Below are positions 1 to 6,855 of a DNA stretch of 11,978 bases, one piece after another. The translations under genes and the position numbers were made by a program. Under the pieces are notes generated by a model, which did not search any database, had not been told where the DNA came from, and saw only the letters and a program-made list of their open reading frames with translations. The stretch is from an uncultured Collinsella sp. (GTDB lineage: Bacteria > Actinomycetota > Coriobacteriia > Coriobacteriales > Coriobacteriaceae): NCBI GenBank assembly GCA_900757505.1, contig CAAEOE010000071.1:1-11978 (forward strand), given 5' to 3'. The first letter of the stretch is position 1; each line of letters begins with the position of its first letter.

Positions 1-91
1 GCGCCGCTCCCCGCCCACGCCGGGCAAACGTCGTTGGACTTATCACTGACACGATTAAACCGCTTGCATATCGTCTGCTGGCTTGGCACGG

Positions 92-97
92 TACAAT
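92..97 (+). promoter_or_regulatory. Candidate -10 box (TACAAT) for the methyltransferase gene
   Basis: TACAAT matches the sigma-A -10 consensus at five of six positions and lies 37 bp before the chosen ATG. No good -35 hexamer is seen 16-18 bp upstream. The same hexamer occurs before three other genes in this window, which supports it as a real element. Confidence 0.4.
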
Positions 98-108
98 ACT
101 TGCAGCTT

Positions 109-122
109 TAATTCATGAATTA
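109..122. repeat. Perfect 14-bp palindrome in the methyltransferase leader
   Basis: TAATTCATGAATTA is its own reverse complement. It lies between the candidate -10 box and the ribosome binding site, where an operator would block initiation or early elongation. No regulator is linked to it in this window, and AT-rich palindromes of this length can arise by chance. Confidence 0.4.
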
Positions 123-134
123 GTGGAGTTATTG

Positions 135-1583
135 ATGGCAGAATCTCGTGCGGAGCGTAAGGCTCGTCGTGCTTTGATTGAGGCGGCTGAGGGGTCGAAG
201 GAGGAGAAATCTTCTTCGAAATCCAAGTCTTCTAAAGCCGCAAAAAGCAAATCGACTAAGAGCAGGGCTAAGGCCAAGCGTTCTGACTCTCACCGAGGCG
301 GGGACAAAGTGCCTCGGACTCGTTCCAAGCGCCCGCATAATGATTCGGTTTCGTCTGCGCGTAAGGCTGTGGACCCCAAGTCTCCTTGTTCCATCATGAA
401 AGCTTGCGGTGGGTGTACGGCGCTCAATCGTCCTTATAAGAAGCAGCTCGCCGCCAAGCAGGCTGCTATGGAGGAGCTTTTTGCTTCGCTTTGTGAGCGT
501 GAAGGCATTGCTGTAGATCCTATTCGTGGTATGGGTGTCACCCTGGGCGACCCGGGCAAATATCCTGCGCCGCGCGGTTTTCGTCATAAGGCTGCCACTC
601 CCTTTGCTCCCGGTAAGGAGGGCGCCGTCCGTTGCGGTTTCTTTGAGCGCGGCACGCACAAGATCGTTGCCGTACCCGAATGCCCCATCGAGGCACCGGG
701 CGCCCGTCAGATTCTCAACGGCATCGCACGCGAAGCTGAGCGGCTGCATATTCCCGCCTTTAATGAGGACAAGCATCTTGGTTTGCTTCGCTATGCCGTC
801 GTCCGCTGCGGCTGGCGTACCGACCAGGTCATGGTCACGCTCGTGACCGCTCAGCGCGACTTGCCGCATGCGCAGGAGTTCTTTGAGGCTGTCGCCGCAC
901 TCAATCCGCACATCGTCACCGTCGCCCAAAACATCAACGGACGTCCCGGCAACGCCATCCTCGGCGAGGAAACCCGCATTGTATATGGCGCCGAGTGCAT
1001 GCGCGACCAGCTGCTCGGTTGCGAATTCGATATCTCCCCCACCGCGTTCTATCAGACCAATCCGCAGCAGACCGAGCTGCTCTATCAGCTCGCTATCGAC
1101 GGCATGGATTTGCACCAGGGCGATGTGCTCATGGATGCCTACTGTGGCAGCGGTACCATCGGTCTTTGCGCAGCTAAAGATGCCCAGAACAAGGGTATCG
1201 GCATCATGCTGCTCGGCGTAGAGCGCAACCCGGCGGGCATTGCCGATGCACGTCGCAATGCCGAGCTCAACGATCTTACCCGCAGCGCCTGGTTTATGGC
1301 CGACGATGCCACCGACTACATCCTAGATGCCGCCGACAACAACGAGCGGGTCGATGTCCTTTCCATCGATCCGCCGCGCGCCGGCTCCACGCCCGAGTTC
1401 CTCGAAGCTGCCTGCGCGCTTAAGCCGCGCCGCATCACCTATATCAGCTGCAACCCCGTAACTCAAGAGCGCGACCTGCATCAGCTCCTCGACGGAGGCT
1501 ATTGCCTGCTCAAGATCACGCCCGTCGACATGTTCCCTCACACCGACCACACCGAAACCGTAGCGGTCCTCGAACGCCGCTAA
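135..1583 (+). CDS. rlmD: 23S rRNA (uracil-5-)-methyltransferase, RumA/RlmD type
   Basis: SAM-dependent enzyme that makes 5-methyluridine in RNA, most likely 23S rRNA. With ATG 135 (GGAG about 6 nt upstream) it has 482 residues. A Fe-S cluster motif C-x5-C-x2-C is seen at C85, C91 and C94, with a likely fourth ligand at C183. The Rossmann SAM motif DAYCGSGTIG is near residues 334-343 and the DPPRAG motif at 412-417. The catalytic cysteine is in SCNP (C439) and the general base is E474 in HTET. Residues 1 to about 80 are Lys/Ser/Arg-rich low complexity, where many relatives carry a TRAM domain; I see no TRAM. The frame is open to the window start, so a longer N-terminus is not excluded. The family is certain. 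The exact target (U1939, U747 or both, or tRNA) cannot be told from sequence. Confidence 0.93.
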   Translation: MAESRAERKARRALIEAAEGSKEEKSSSKSKSSKAAKSKSTKSRAKAKRSDSHRGGDKVPRTRSKRPHNDSVSSARKAVDPKSPCSIMKACGGCTALNRPYKKQLAAKQAAMEELFASLCEREGIAVDPIRGMGVTLGDPGKYPAPRGFRHKAATPFAPGKEGAVRCGFFERGTHKIVAVPECPIEAPGARQILNGIAREAERLHIPAFNEDKHLGLLRYAVVRCGWRTDQVMVTLVTAQRDLPHAQEFFEAVAALNPHIVTVAQNINGRPGNAILGEETRIVYGAECMRDQLLGCEFDISPTAFYQTNPQQTELLYQLAIDGMDLHQGDVLMDAYCGSGTIGLCAAKDAQNKGIGIMLLGVERNPAGIADARRNAELNDLTRSAWFMADDATDYILDAADNNERVDVLSIDPPRAGSTPEFLEAACALKPRRITYISCNPVTQERDLHQLLDGGYCLLKITPVDMFPHTDHTETVAVLERR

Positions 1584-1611
1584 CCGACCTCAGTAGATTT
1601 TTGGGACAAGA

Positions 1612-1641
1612 AAGGGGGCGACCCGCCTGGGCCGCCCCCTT
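1612..1641. terminator. Hairpin between convergent genes, probable bidirectional terminator
   Basis: A 9-bp GC-rich stem (1612-1620 pairing with 1633-1641) with a 12-nt loop lies between the methyltransferase stop and the convergent PHP gene stop. The T-tracts are poor on both sides: TCGCTTGGTTT on +, TTTCTTGT on -. Position and stem support a terminator; efficiency is uncertain. Confidence 0.6.
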
Positions 1642-1661
1642 CGCTTGGTTTATAAACTCCG

Positions 1662-2483
1662 CTACATCCCATTGCGCAGATCGCACACGCCGGCTGCCGC
1701 CATCTCGCGCAGCAGCGTCTCGCGGTCGCGCGTCACGATCAAATCCAGCGGGAAGTGAATCTCGTCGAGCATCTTGCGCGCGTGATCGAGCTTGCCAATG
1801 GCCATGCCAATGTGGGCATCGGTTGACACGCCAATGCCCACGCCCAGCTCGGCGCAGCGCTCGGCGATCTTGCGGCATACGGCCCAATGCTCAGTGTCGA
1901 CACCGTGTTCAAGACTATGGTTGTTGATCTCGATAATCTTGTGCTTGGCCTTAGCCGCCAACAGCACCTCGTCGATATCGAACGGCACGCCCGAACGCCC
2001 CGTGTGACCCAGCATGAACACCTTGGGGTGCTCCAGGGCATTGATATACATCTCGGTCGTCTGGGCCAGCGTCGCGCCTTCAGCAATCTGCGGATTATGC
2101 ACGCTCGCAACCAAATAATCCAAATTTCGCGTAACCAAATCGAACAGCGAATGCTGACGGCTGTACGAATCGCCGGCAATATCGAGCGTGACAGGAGTGT
2201 CCTCGCCAAACAGGCTTCCGTCCAGCGAAACGATATCGGCCTCGGCACCACGCAGCACCAGCACGCCGCTCCAAATGCGCGGCCAGATATCCTGGTTGAT
2301 AAAGAATTGGTAACTGCGCAGGTCATTGGGGCAAGCCGTAACCATAGAGCTCAGATGGTCGGCAGATCCGAGCACCTGCAGGCCACGCTCTGCCGCCCAG
2401 TACACATTCTCCTCAATGGTCGAATATGCATGCGCAGAGAATATCGTATGGGTATGAATGTCACAAGAAAGTAGGTAGGGCAT
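1662..2483 (-). CDS. PHP-domain metal-dependent phosphoesterase (YcdX-like)
   Basis: Predicted cytosolic phosphatase of the polymerase-and-histidinol-phosphatase (PHP) family, 273 residues. The metal ligand pattern is complete: H10 and H12 in DIHTHT, H18, H43 (ADH), E81 (GAEADI), H129 (SVHNP), H150 (LGHTGR), then D222 and H224 in STDAH. The spacing of the first four histidines follows the E. coli YcdX trinuclear zinc site as I recall it. The start at 2483 has AAGGAG 5 nt upstream. It ends facing the rRNA methyltransferase and lies downstream of the aminotransferase on the same strand, with its own candidate promoter in between. A histidinol-phosphatase role is possible but no other his genes are seen. 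The substrate is unknown. Confidence 0.85.
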   Translation of the reverse strand: MPYLLSCDIHTHTIFSAHAYSTIEENVYWAAERGLQVLGSADHLSSMVTACPNDLRSYQFFINQDIWPRIWSGVLVLRGAEADIVSLDGSLFGEDTPVTLDIAGDSYSRQHSLFDLVTRNLDYLVASVHNPQIAEGATLAQTTEMYINALEHPKVFMLGHTGRSGVPFDIDEVLLAAKAKHKIIEINNHSLEHGVDTEHWAVCRKIAERCAELGVGIGVSTDAHIGMAIGKLDHARKMLDEIHFPLDLIVTRDRETLLREMAAAGVCDLRNGM

Positions 2484-2520
2484 CAGGTCTCCTTATCTGG
2501 CACGGCCGTCGCTTATATTC

Positions 2521-2550
2521 ATTGTACGCATAGCCTTCGATAGTCGTAAA
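2521..2550 (-). promoter_or_regulatory. Candidate sigma-A promoter of the PHP gene
   Basis: On the minus strand, TTTACG (2545-2550) and TACAAT (2521-2526) are separated by 18 bp. The -10 matches consensus at five of six positions and the -35 at four of six. Transcription would begin about 30 nt before the ATG. The rest of the 165-bp gap (2484-2648) holds only a weak hairpin. Confidence 0.5.
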
Positions 2551-2583
2551 ACCACTCCATCCCAAAGACACAACGTCCATGAC

Positions 2584-2614
2584 AACGGGGTCTGGCTTAA
2601 CACCAAACCCCGTT
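2584..2614 (-). terminator. Weak hairpin after the aminotransferase gene
   Basis: An 8-bp stem (2584-2591 with 2607-2614) encloses a 15-nt loop, 35 bp past the aminotransferase stop. No T-run follows on the minus strand (TGTCATGG), so if it terminates it is leaky or Rho-assisted. It could simply be a stabilising 3' structure. Confidence 0.35.
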
Positions 2615-2648
2615 TCACGTAAAACATTGTAGGCAGAGCGCTTTACTT

Positions 2649-3833
2649 TTAACGATACTCGTCCGCCAACTGTTTCCAAGCGGGTAGCGAATTGATAATC
2701 GTTTCGTAACTCACGCAATAGCCCAGGCGGAACCAACCCGGCATACCAAAGCTGTCCGAGGGAACCGCAAGCAACTCATACTTCTTTGCACGCTCGCAAA
2801 ACGCATTCGCATCGGGTTCCAGCGCCTTCACCCACAGGTAGAATGCACCATCCGGCTCAACATAGGTGTAGCCGTACTCCGCTAGTGCGTCGGTAAGCGC
2901 GGTGCGGTTGCGCGCATAGGCCTCGACATCGCTCGGCTCATCGATGCAATCGATAATCACGCGCTGGAAGAGTGCCGGTGCGCATACAAAACCTAGCGTA
3001 CGGGCAGCACCCGCAACAGCCGGCATCAGACGGGCAGCCTGCGGATTGGTGTTGGGAACCAAGATCCACCCCACGCGCTCGCCCGGCAGCGACAGCGACT
3101 TGGAATACGAGTAGCACACGATGGTGTGCTCGTAGATCGAGGGCACCCAAGGCACCTCGGCACCGTACACAATCTCGCGGTACGGCTCATCCGAGATGAG
3201 CATAATCGGATTCTCGGGATCGCGCTGAGCGTTGGCCTCGCGCAGAACATTGGCCAGTCGCGTCAGCGTGTCGCATGTATATACGGCACCGGTCGGATTG
3301 TTGGGAGAGTCGATGATGACGGCCGCCGTCTTATCGCTGATCGCCTTGAGCACGTTGTCCACGCTCAGCTGGAACGTATCTTCATCGGCGAGCGCCTCAA
3401 CACACGTACAGCCGGCCTTCTCAATCCACACGCGATACTCCGGGAAGTACGGAGCGATAACGATGACCTCGTCGCCCGGATTCGTAACGGCGTTAAGCGT
3501 ACAGGTGAGCGAAGCCGCCGCGCCCACGGTCATAAAGACATCCTTGCCCTCATAGCTCGTGCCAAAGCGGCGGTTGAGCGATTCGGCCACAGCGGCACGA
3601 CATTGCGGCAGGCCCGGTGCGGGCGTGTAGCCGTGCAGCTGGTCGCTCGGCAGCTCCAGGGCCTTCTTAATCGACTCAGCCACAGCAGCGGGCGCCGGAA
3701 CGCTCGGATTGCCCAGCGAAAAATCGAATACGTTTTCCGCACCGATCTGCGCCTTGCGCTCAAGGCCATAGCTAAAAATCTCACGGATGATGGAGCTTTC
3801 CGCGCCGCGAGCATACATAGTTTCGTTGATCAT
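2649..3833 (-). CDS. PLP-dependent class I/II aminotransferase
   Basis: Fold-type I aminotransferase transferring an amino group between an amino acid and a 2-oxo acid, cytosolic. With the start at 3833 (MINETM) it has 394 residues, the usual family length. Visible PLP-site residues are NNPTG (178-182), D215 and Y218 in SDEPY, the Schiff-base lysine K245 in SYSKSLSLPGER, R253, and the substrate carboxylate arginine R369 (WFRLGY). The frame is open further upstream to 3932, but that part would translate through a palindrome and the promoter. The ATG at 3833 has AAAGGGG 5 nt upstream, so I chose it. Aspartate or aromatic amino acid specificity is plausible but cannot be assigned. A separate -10 box and the upstream ftsH terminator suggest its own transcript. 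Confidence 0.9.
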   Translation of the reverse strand: MINETMYARGAESSIIREIFSYGLERKAQIGAENVFDFSLGNPSVPAPAAVAESIKKALELPSDQLHGYTPAPGLPQCRAAVAESLNRRFGTSYEGKDVFMTVGAAASLTCTLNAVTNPGDEVIVIAPYFPEYRVWIEKAGCTCVEALADEDTFQLSVDNVLKAISDKTAAVIIDSPNNPTGAVYTCDTLTRLANVLREANAQRDPENPIMLISDEPYREIVYGAEVPWVPSIYEHTIVCYSYSKSLSLPGERVGWILVPNTNPQAARLMPAVAGAARTLGFVCAPALFQRVIIDCIDEPSDVEAYARNRTALTDALAEYGYTYVEPDGAFYLWVKALEPDANAFCERAKKYELLAVPSDSFGMPGWFRLGYCVSYETIINSLPAWKQLADEYR

Positions 3834-3857
3834 CTGTTCCCCTTTCGCATAGGCGCT

Positions 3858-3863
3858 ATTGTA
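3858..3863 (-). promoter_or_regulatory. Candidate -10 box (TACAAT) of the aminotransferase gene
   Basis: Minus-strand GCGTACAAT lies 24 bp before the ATG at 3833. No good -35 hexamer is seen. The REP-like palindrome begins about 30 bp further upstream, next to where a -35 box would lie. Confidence 0.4.
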
Positions 3864-3893
3864 CGCTTTAGCCGAGCAAAGTGCCGCAGCAAT

Positions 3894-3953
3894 GTTGATT
3901 GGGGACAGACTTAAATGCGTGAAAACGCTCATTTAAGTCTGTCCCCAATCAAC
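3894..3953. repeat. Long near-perfect palindrome, REP-like element
   Basis: The arms 3894-3917 and 3930-3953 are perfect 24-bp reverse complements. The middle forms a further 3-bp CGT/ACG stem capped by GAAA, leaving two unpaired bases (CT, 3928-3929). The arms contain GGGGACAGAC and its complement GTCTGTCCCC. From memory, this core recurs in repeats next to REP-associated tyrosine transposases in diverse bacteria; that assignment is inference. No T-run follows on either strand, so it is not a standard intrinsic terminator. It lies between the ftsH terminator and the aminotransferase promoter. No transposase is in this window. Confidence 0.75.
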
Positions 3954-3972
3954 AGACGGCCCCATATCGCTC

Positions 3973-4010
3973 AAAAGAAAAAGCCTCCGCAGGTTTCCCC
4001 GCGGAGGCTT
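3973..4010 (-). terminator. Rho-independent terminator of the tilS-hpt-ftsH cluster
   Basis: On the minus strand a perfect 10-bp stem (4001-4010 with 3981-3990) with a 10-nt loop is followed by TTTCTTTT (3973-3980). It begins 13 bp past the ftsH stop codon. Confidence 0.88.
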
Positions 4011-4022
4011 TCGCCACAAAGA

Positions 4023-6158
4023 CTATTTGTCGGCGTCGGCGTCGGCATCGACGACGGCATGGTCATCGCCAGCATCATCGGATGCGACTTCGGCATCCTC
4101 CTGCATGGCCGCCTGCGCAAAGGCCGCGGCATCAGCCGCCAGCTCTTCCTCGCTCATACGGGGCGTGCGCTTCTTGGTCGGCATGCCGGCCGCCTTGGCA
4201 TTGCGCTCCTCCTTGGCCGCCAGGATATCGCCCTCGCGCTCAAGGTAGGCGTCCCACTCGTTGTCGAGCAGGGCGTTCACGGCGTCACCCTCGACGGTCT
4301 CGCGCTCGAGCAGCACCTTGGCCATCAGGTCGAGCTGATCGCGACGGGCATCCAGGATCTCGACCGCACGACGATGGGCCTCACGCATAATGCGCTGGAC
4401 CTCGATATCGATGCGGCGCGCCGTCTCCTCGGAGTAATCCTGATGATCGGCATAGTCGCGGCCCAGGAACACTTGATGCTGCGCCTCGCCAAAGACCTGC
4501 GTTCCAAGCTCCTCGCTCATGCCCAGGCGCGTGACCATCTCGCGCGCCATCTTGGTCGCGCGCTCTAGATCGTTGCTCGCGCCCGATGTAATGTCATCGC
4601 ACATGAGTTCCTCGGCAACGCGGCCACCCAAGAACACGGCGAGCTCGTCGAGCATCTCGTTCTTGGTCTTGAGGAAGTGATCCTCCTGCGGAAGCTGCAG
4701 TGTGTAACCCAAAGCCTGGCCGCGGCTGACGATCGAAATCTTGTGAACCGGATCGGAGTGCTCCAGGATGTGACCCACCAGGGCGTGACCGCTCTCGTGG
4801 TAGGCAATCGTGGTGCGCTCGGCCTCGGTCATCACGCGACCCTTGCGCTGCGGACCGGCAATCACGCGCTCCATCGATTCCTCGACCTCGTCCATCGAGA
4901 TCACGGAACGATGGCGGCGGGCAGCCAGCAGCGCAGACTCGTTGAGCAGATTTGCCAGATCGACGCCGGTGAAGCCAACGGTCATTTGGGCGAGCTTCTC
5001 AAACTTCACGTCCTCGTCCATCGGCTTGTTCTCGGCATGCACGCGCAAGATCTGCTCGCGGCCCTTCACATCCGGACGGTCGACCGTAACCTCACGGTCA
5101 AAACGACCGGGACGCAGCAATGCCGGATCCAGGATGTCAGGACGGTTGGTCGCGGCGATCAGGATGACCGACTCGCTCTCCTCAAAACCGTCCATCTCGA
5201 CCAGCAGCTGGTTGAGCGTCTGCTCGCGCTCATCGTGACCGCCGCCCAAGCCAGCTCCGCGCTGACGTCCCACGGCATCGATCTCATCGATGAAGATGAT
5301 CGACGGGGCCTGGGACTTGGCCTCCTTAGAGAGGTCACGCACACGGCTGGCGCCGACACCCACGAACATCTCGACAAAGTCGGAGCCCGAGATGCTAAAG
5401 AACGGCACGCCCGCCTCGCCGGCAACGGCCTTGGCCAGCAGCGTTTTACCAGTGCCCGGAGGGCCCACCAGCAACACGCCACGCGGGATCTTGGCGCCCA
5501 GTTTGCGATAGCGATCCGGATCGCTCAAAAAGTCACGAATCTCCTCGAGCTCCTCGACCGCCTCGTCCACGCCGGCAACGTCTTCAAACTTGACCTTGGG
5601 GCGCGTGGCCTCGTTGGTCTTGGCGTTGGTCTTGCCAAACTGCATGTTCCTATTGTTGGCGCCCATCATCTGGCGCATAAAGTAGAACATGATGGCGATC
5701 AGGGCGATCGTCGGAAGCACGCTCATCGCCAGGTCGCCCCAAAAATCGGGGTCATTGGTGTTGACGATGTACTTGGTATCGGGGTGCTCCGCCATAAGCT
5801 CGGCAAGCGAATCGGAGCCGACATAGGTCGAGGAGAAGCTCTTGAGCTCGCTCGTATCGCCCTTGTCCTTCTTCGTCTTCCAGTAATGACCCGTCACGCT
5901 TCCGTCTTGAACCGTATAGGTCAGATCTTCGACGCGATCCTGCTTGATGGCACTCACTATCTCGCTCGTCGCGAGCTTAACGGTATTGCTGGAATTGGCA
6001 AAGCCGGAGCCCATGTTAAAGAAGGCGTAGCCCAGGAGCGCGCAAGCCAAAATAAAATACAGCCAGCCCGTACGCGTGGGCTTCTTGCCTCCGGGTACCC
6101 CCGGGATCTTAGGCTCCCGGGGAGTCTGGGAATTGTTATCGTTACGGTCGTCGGGCAT
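4023..6158 (-). CDS. ftsH: ATP-dependent zinc metalloprotease FtsH
   Basis: Membrane-anchored hexameric AAA+ protease that extracts and degrades misfolded membrane proteins and short-lived regulators. Of 711 residues, about 31-52 form TM1. Residues 53-140 are the extracytoplasmic domain, and about 143-166 form TM2. The AAA module has Walker A GPPGTGKT (232-239), Walker B IIFIDEID (287-294) and the second region of homology around 338-356 (TNRPDILDPALLRPGRFDR). The zinc site is HESGH (454-458) with D530 as likely third ligand. The C-terminus ends in an Ala/Asp/Glu-rich tail (from about 670, last residues DADADADK). ATG 6158 follows the hpt stop by 1 nt; the GGAGG inside hpt lies 12 nt away, so translational coupling is likely. 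It is the last gene of its cluster and is followed by a strong terminator. Confidence 0.97.
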   Translation of the reverse strand: MPDDRNDNNSQTPREPKIPGVPGGKKPTRTGWLYFILACALLGYAFFNMGSGFANSSNTVKLATSEIVSAIKQDRVEDLTYTVQDGSVTGHYWKTKKDKGDTSELKSFSSTYVGSDSLAELMAEHPDTKYIVNTNDPDFWGDLAMSVLPTIALIAIMFYFMRQMMGANNRNMQFGKTNAKTNEATRPKVKFEDVAGVDEAVEELEEIRDFLSDPDRYRKLGAKIPRGVLLVGPPGTGKTLLAKAVAGEAGVPFFSISGSDFVEMFVGVGASRVRDLSKEAKSQAPSIIFIDEIDAVGRQRGAGLGGGHDEREQTLNQLLVEMDGFEESESVILIAATNRPDILDPALLRPGRFDREVTVDRPDVKGREQILRVHAENKPMDEDVKFEKLAQMTVGFTGVDLANLLNESALLAARRHRSVISMDEVEESMERVIAGPQRKGRVMTEAERTTIAYHESGHALVGHILEHSDPVHKISIVSRGQALGYTLQLPQEDHFLKTKNEMLDELAVFLGGRVAEELMCDDITSGASNDLERATKMAREMVTRLGMSEELGTQVFGEAQHQVFLGRDYADHQDYSEETARRIDIEVQRIMREAHRRAVEILDARRDQLDLMAKVLLERETVEGDAVNALLDNEWDAYLEREGDILAAKEERNAKAAGMPTKKRTPRMSEEELAADAAAFAQAAMQEDAEVASDDAGDDHAVVDADADADK

Positions 6159-6159
6159 C

Positions 6160-6708
6160 TTACGAATAAACCTCCGGTTTCAAAATGCCCAGATACGGAA
6201 GGTTACGATAGCGCTCGGCATAGTCGAGGCCGTAGCCCACCACAAAGGCATCGGGGCAATGGGTTCCAACATACTTGGGCGTGATGGCCGAGGTACGGTC
6301 CTCAACGTCCTTCCACAGGAAGGCGGCGACCTCCAGAGAAGCGGGCTTGCGGCTCTCGAGGTTCTTCATCAGATACTTGAGCGTCAGGCCCGAGTCCAGA
6401 ATGTCCTCGACGATCAGCACGTCGCGACCGCGGATGTCGATATCCAGGTCCTTAATGATACGCACGATACCCGAGGACTTCACACCGTCGCCGTAGCTCG
6501 AAACAGCCATGAAATCGATGTTGGTCGGCAGCTCGATCTTGCGCATCAGGTCGCCCATAAAGACCACGGCGCCGCGCAGGACCGCAATCAGCACCAGATC
6601 CTTACCCGCGTAGTCGCGAGTAATCTGCTCGCCTAGGCGAGAGACGATACCGTCGATATCCTCCTGCGTAAACAGAACCTTCTCGATATCCGGATGTTGA
6701 GAAGCCAT
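6160..6708 (-). CDS. hpt: Hypoxanthine phosphoribosyltransferase
   Basis: Purine salvage enzyme that joins hypoxanthine (usually also guanine) to PRPP to give IMP or GMP, cytosolic. The 182 residues match the family length. The PRPP-binding motif VLIVEDILDSGLTL spans 97-110 and includes the acidic pair ED. LRGAVVF (44-50) forms the PPi-binding loop and SSYGDG (70-75) the flexible active-site loop. The ATG at 6708 has AAAGGG 6 nt upstream. It lies between tilS and ftsH, a gene order conserved in many Gram-positive lineages. A possible promoter in the 147-bp gap after tilS could drive hpt-ftsH separately. Confidence 0.95.
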   Translation of the reverse strand: MASQHPDIEKVLFTQEDIDGIVSRLGEQITRDYAGKDLVLIAVLRGAVVFMGDLMRKIELPTNIDFMAVSSYGDGVKSSGIVRIIKDLDIDIRGRDVLIVEDILDSGLTLKYLMKNLESRKPASLEVAAFLWKDVEDRTSAITPKYVGTHCPDAFVVGYGLDYAERYRNLPYLGILKPEVYS

Positions 6709-6764
6709 GACAACCCTTTCTTGTGCTTATCGCCCACACACCGCCGTATGGACGCGAACTTCAC

Positions 6765-6794
6765 ATTTTAGCAGCGCACGGGGTATATTTTCCA
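6765..6794 (-). promoter_or_regulatory. Candidate extended -10 promoter of hpt-ftsH
   Basis: On the minus strand TGCTAAAAT (extended -10; hexamer 6765-6770) is preceded, with 18 bp spacing, by the weak -35 TGGAAA (6789-6794). It sits in the 147-bp tilS-hpt gap, about 57 bp before the hpt start. The gap itself suggests an internal promoter. Confidence 0.4.
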
Positions 6795-6855
6795 GCCCGT
6801 ACGCCATCAGCGCGGGAATACCGTCAACGTCGCACAGAATAGCTGGCGTGGGACG

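Larger units (their letters stand above)
1..134 (+). other. Region upstream of the rRNA methyltransferase gene
   Basis: No gene is assigned here. Two readings stay open. The methyltransferase frame has no stop codon from base 3 onward, so that ORF is open to the window edge. No convincing start with a ribosome binding site lies upstream of base 135. Another + frame ends at TGA 47-49 and would give a short basic C-terminus (ending KRRWTYH), which could be the tail of an upstream gene. Both are too short to decide. A -10-like box and a palindrome, listed separately, fit a promoter region. Confidence 0.4.

Noticed and set aside
2461..2580. Small minus-strand ORF in the gap between the aminotransferase and PHP genes (MDVVSLGWSGF...)
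   Set aside because: No ribosome binding site precedes the ATG, the frame overlaps the PHP start, and the stretch contains that gene's promoter.
3834..3932. Upstream extension of the aminotransferase to 3932
   Set aside because: It would be translated from the REP-like palindrome and the -10 box. The ATG at 3833 has a good ribosome site and gives the usual family length.
3894..3953. Palindrome read as the ftsH terminator
   Set aside because: No T-run follows on either strand, and a proper terminator already lies at 3973-4010.
4677..6284. 535-codon open frame on the + strand opposite ftsH
   Set aside because: It is antisense to an unmistakable FtsH and lacks recognisable motifs or a ribosome binding site.
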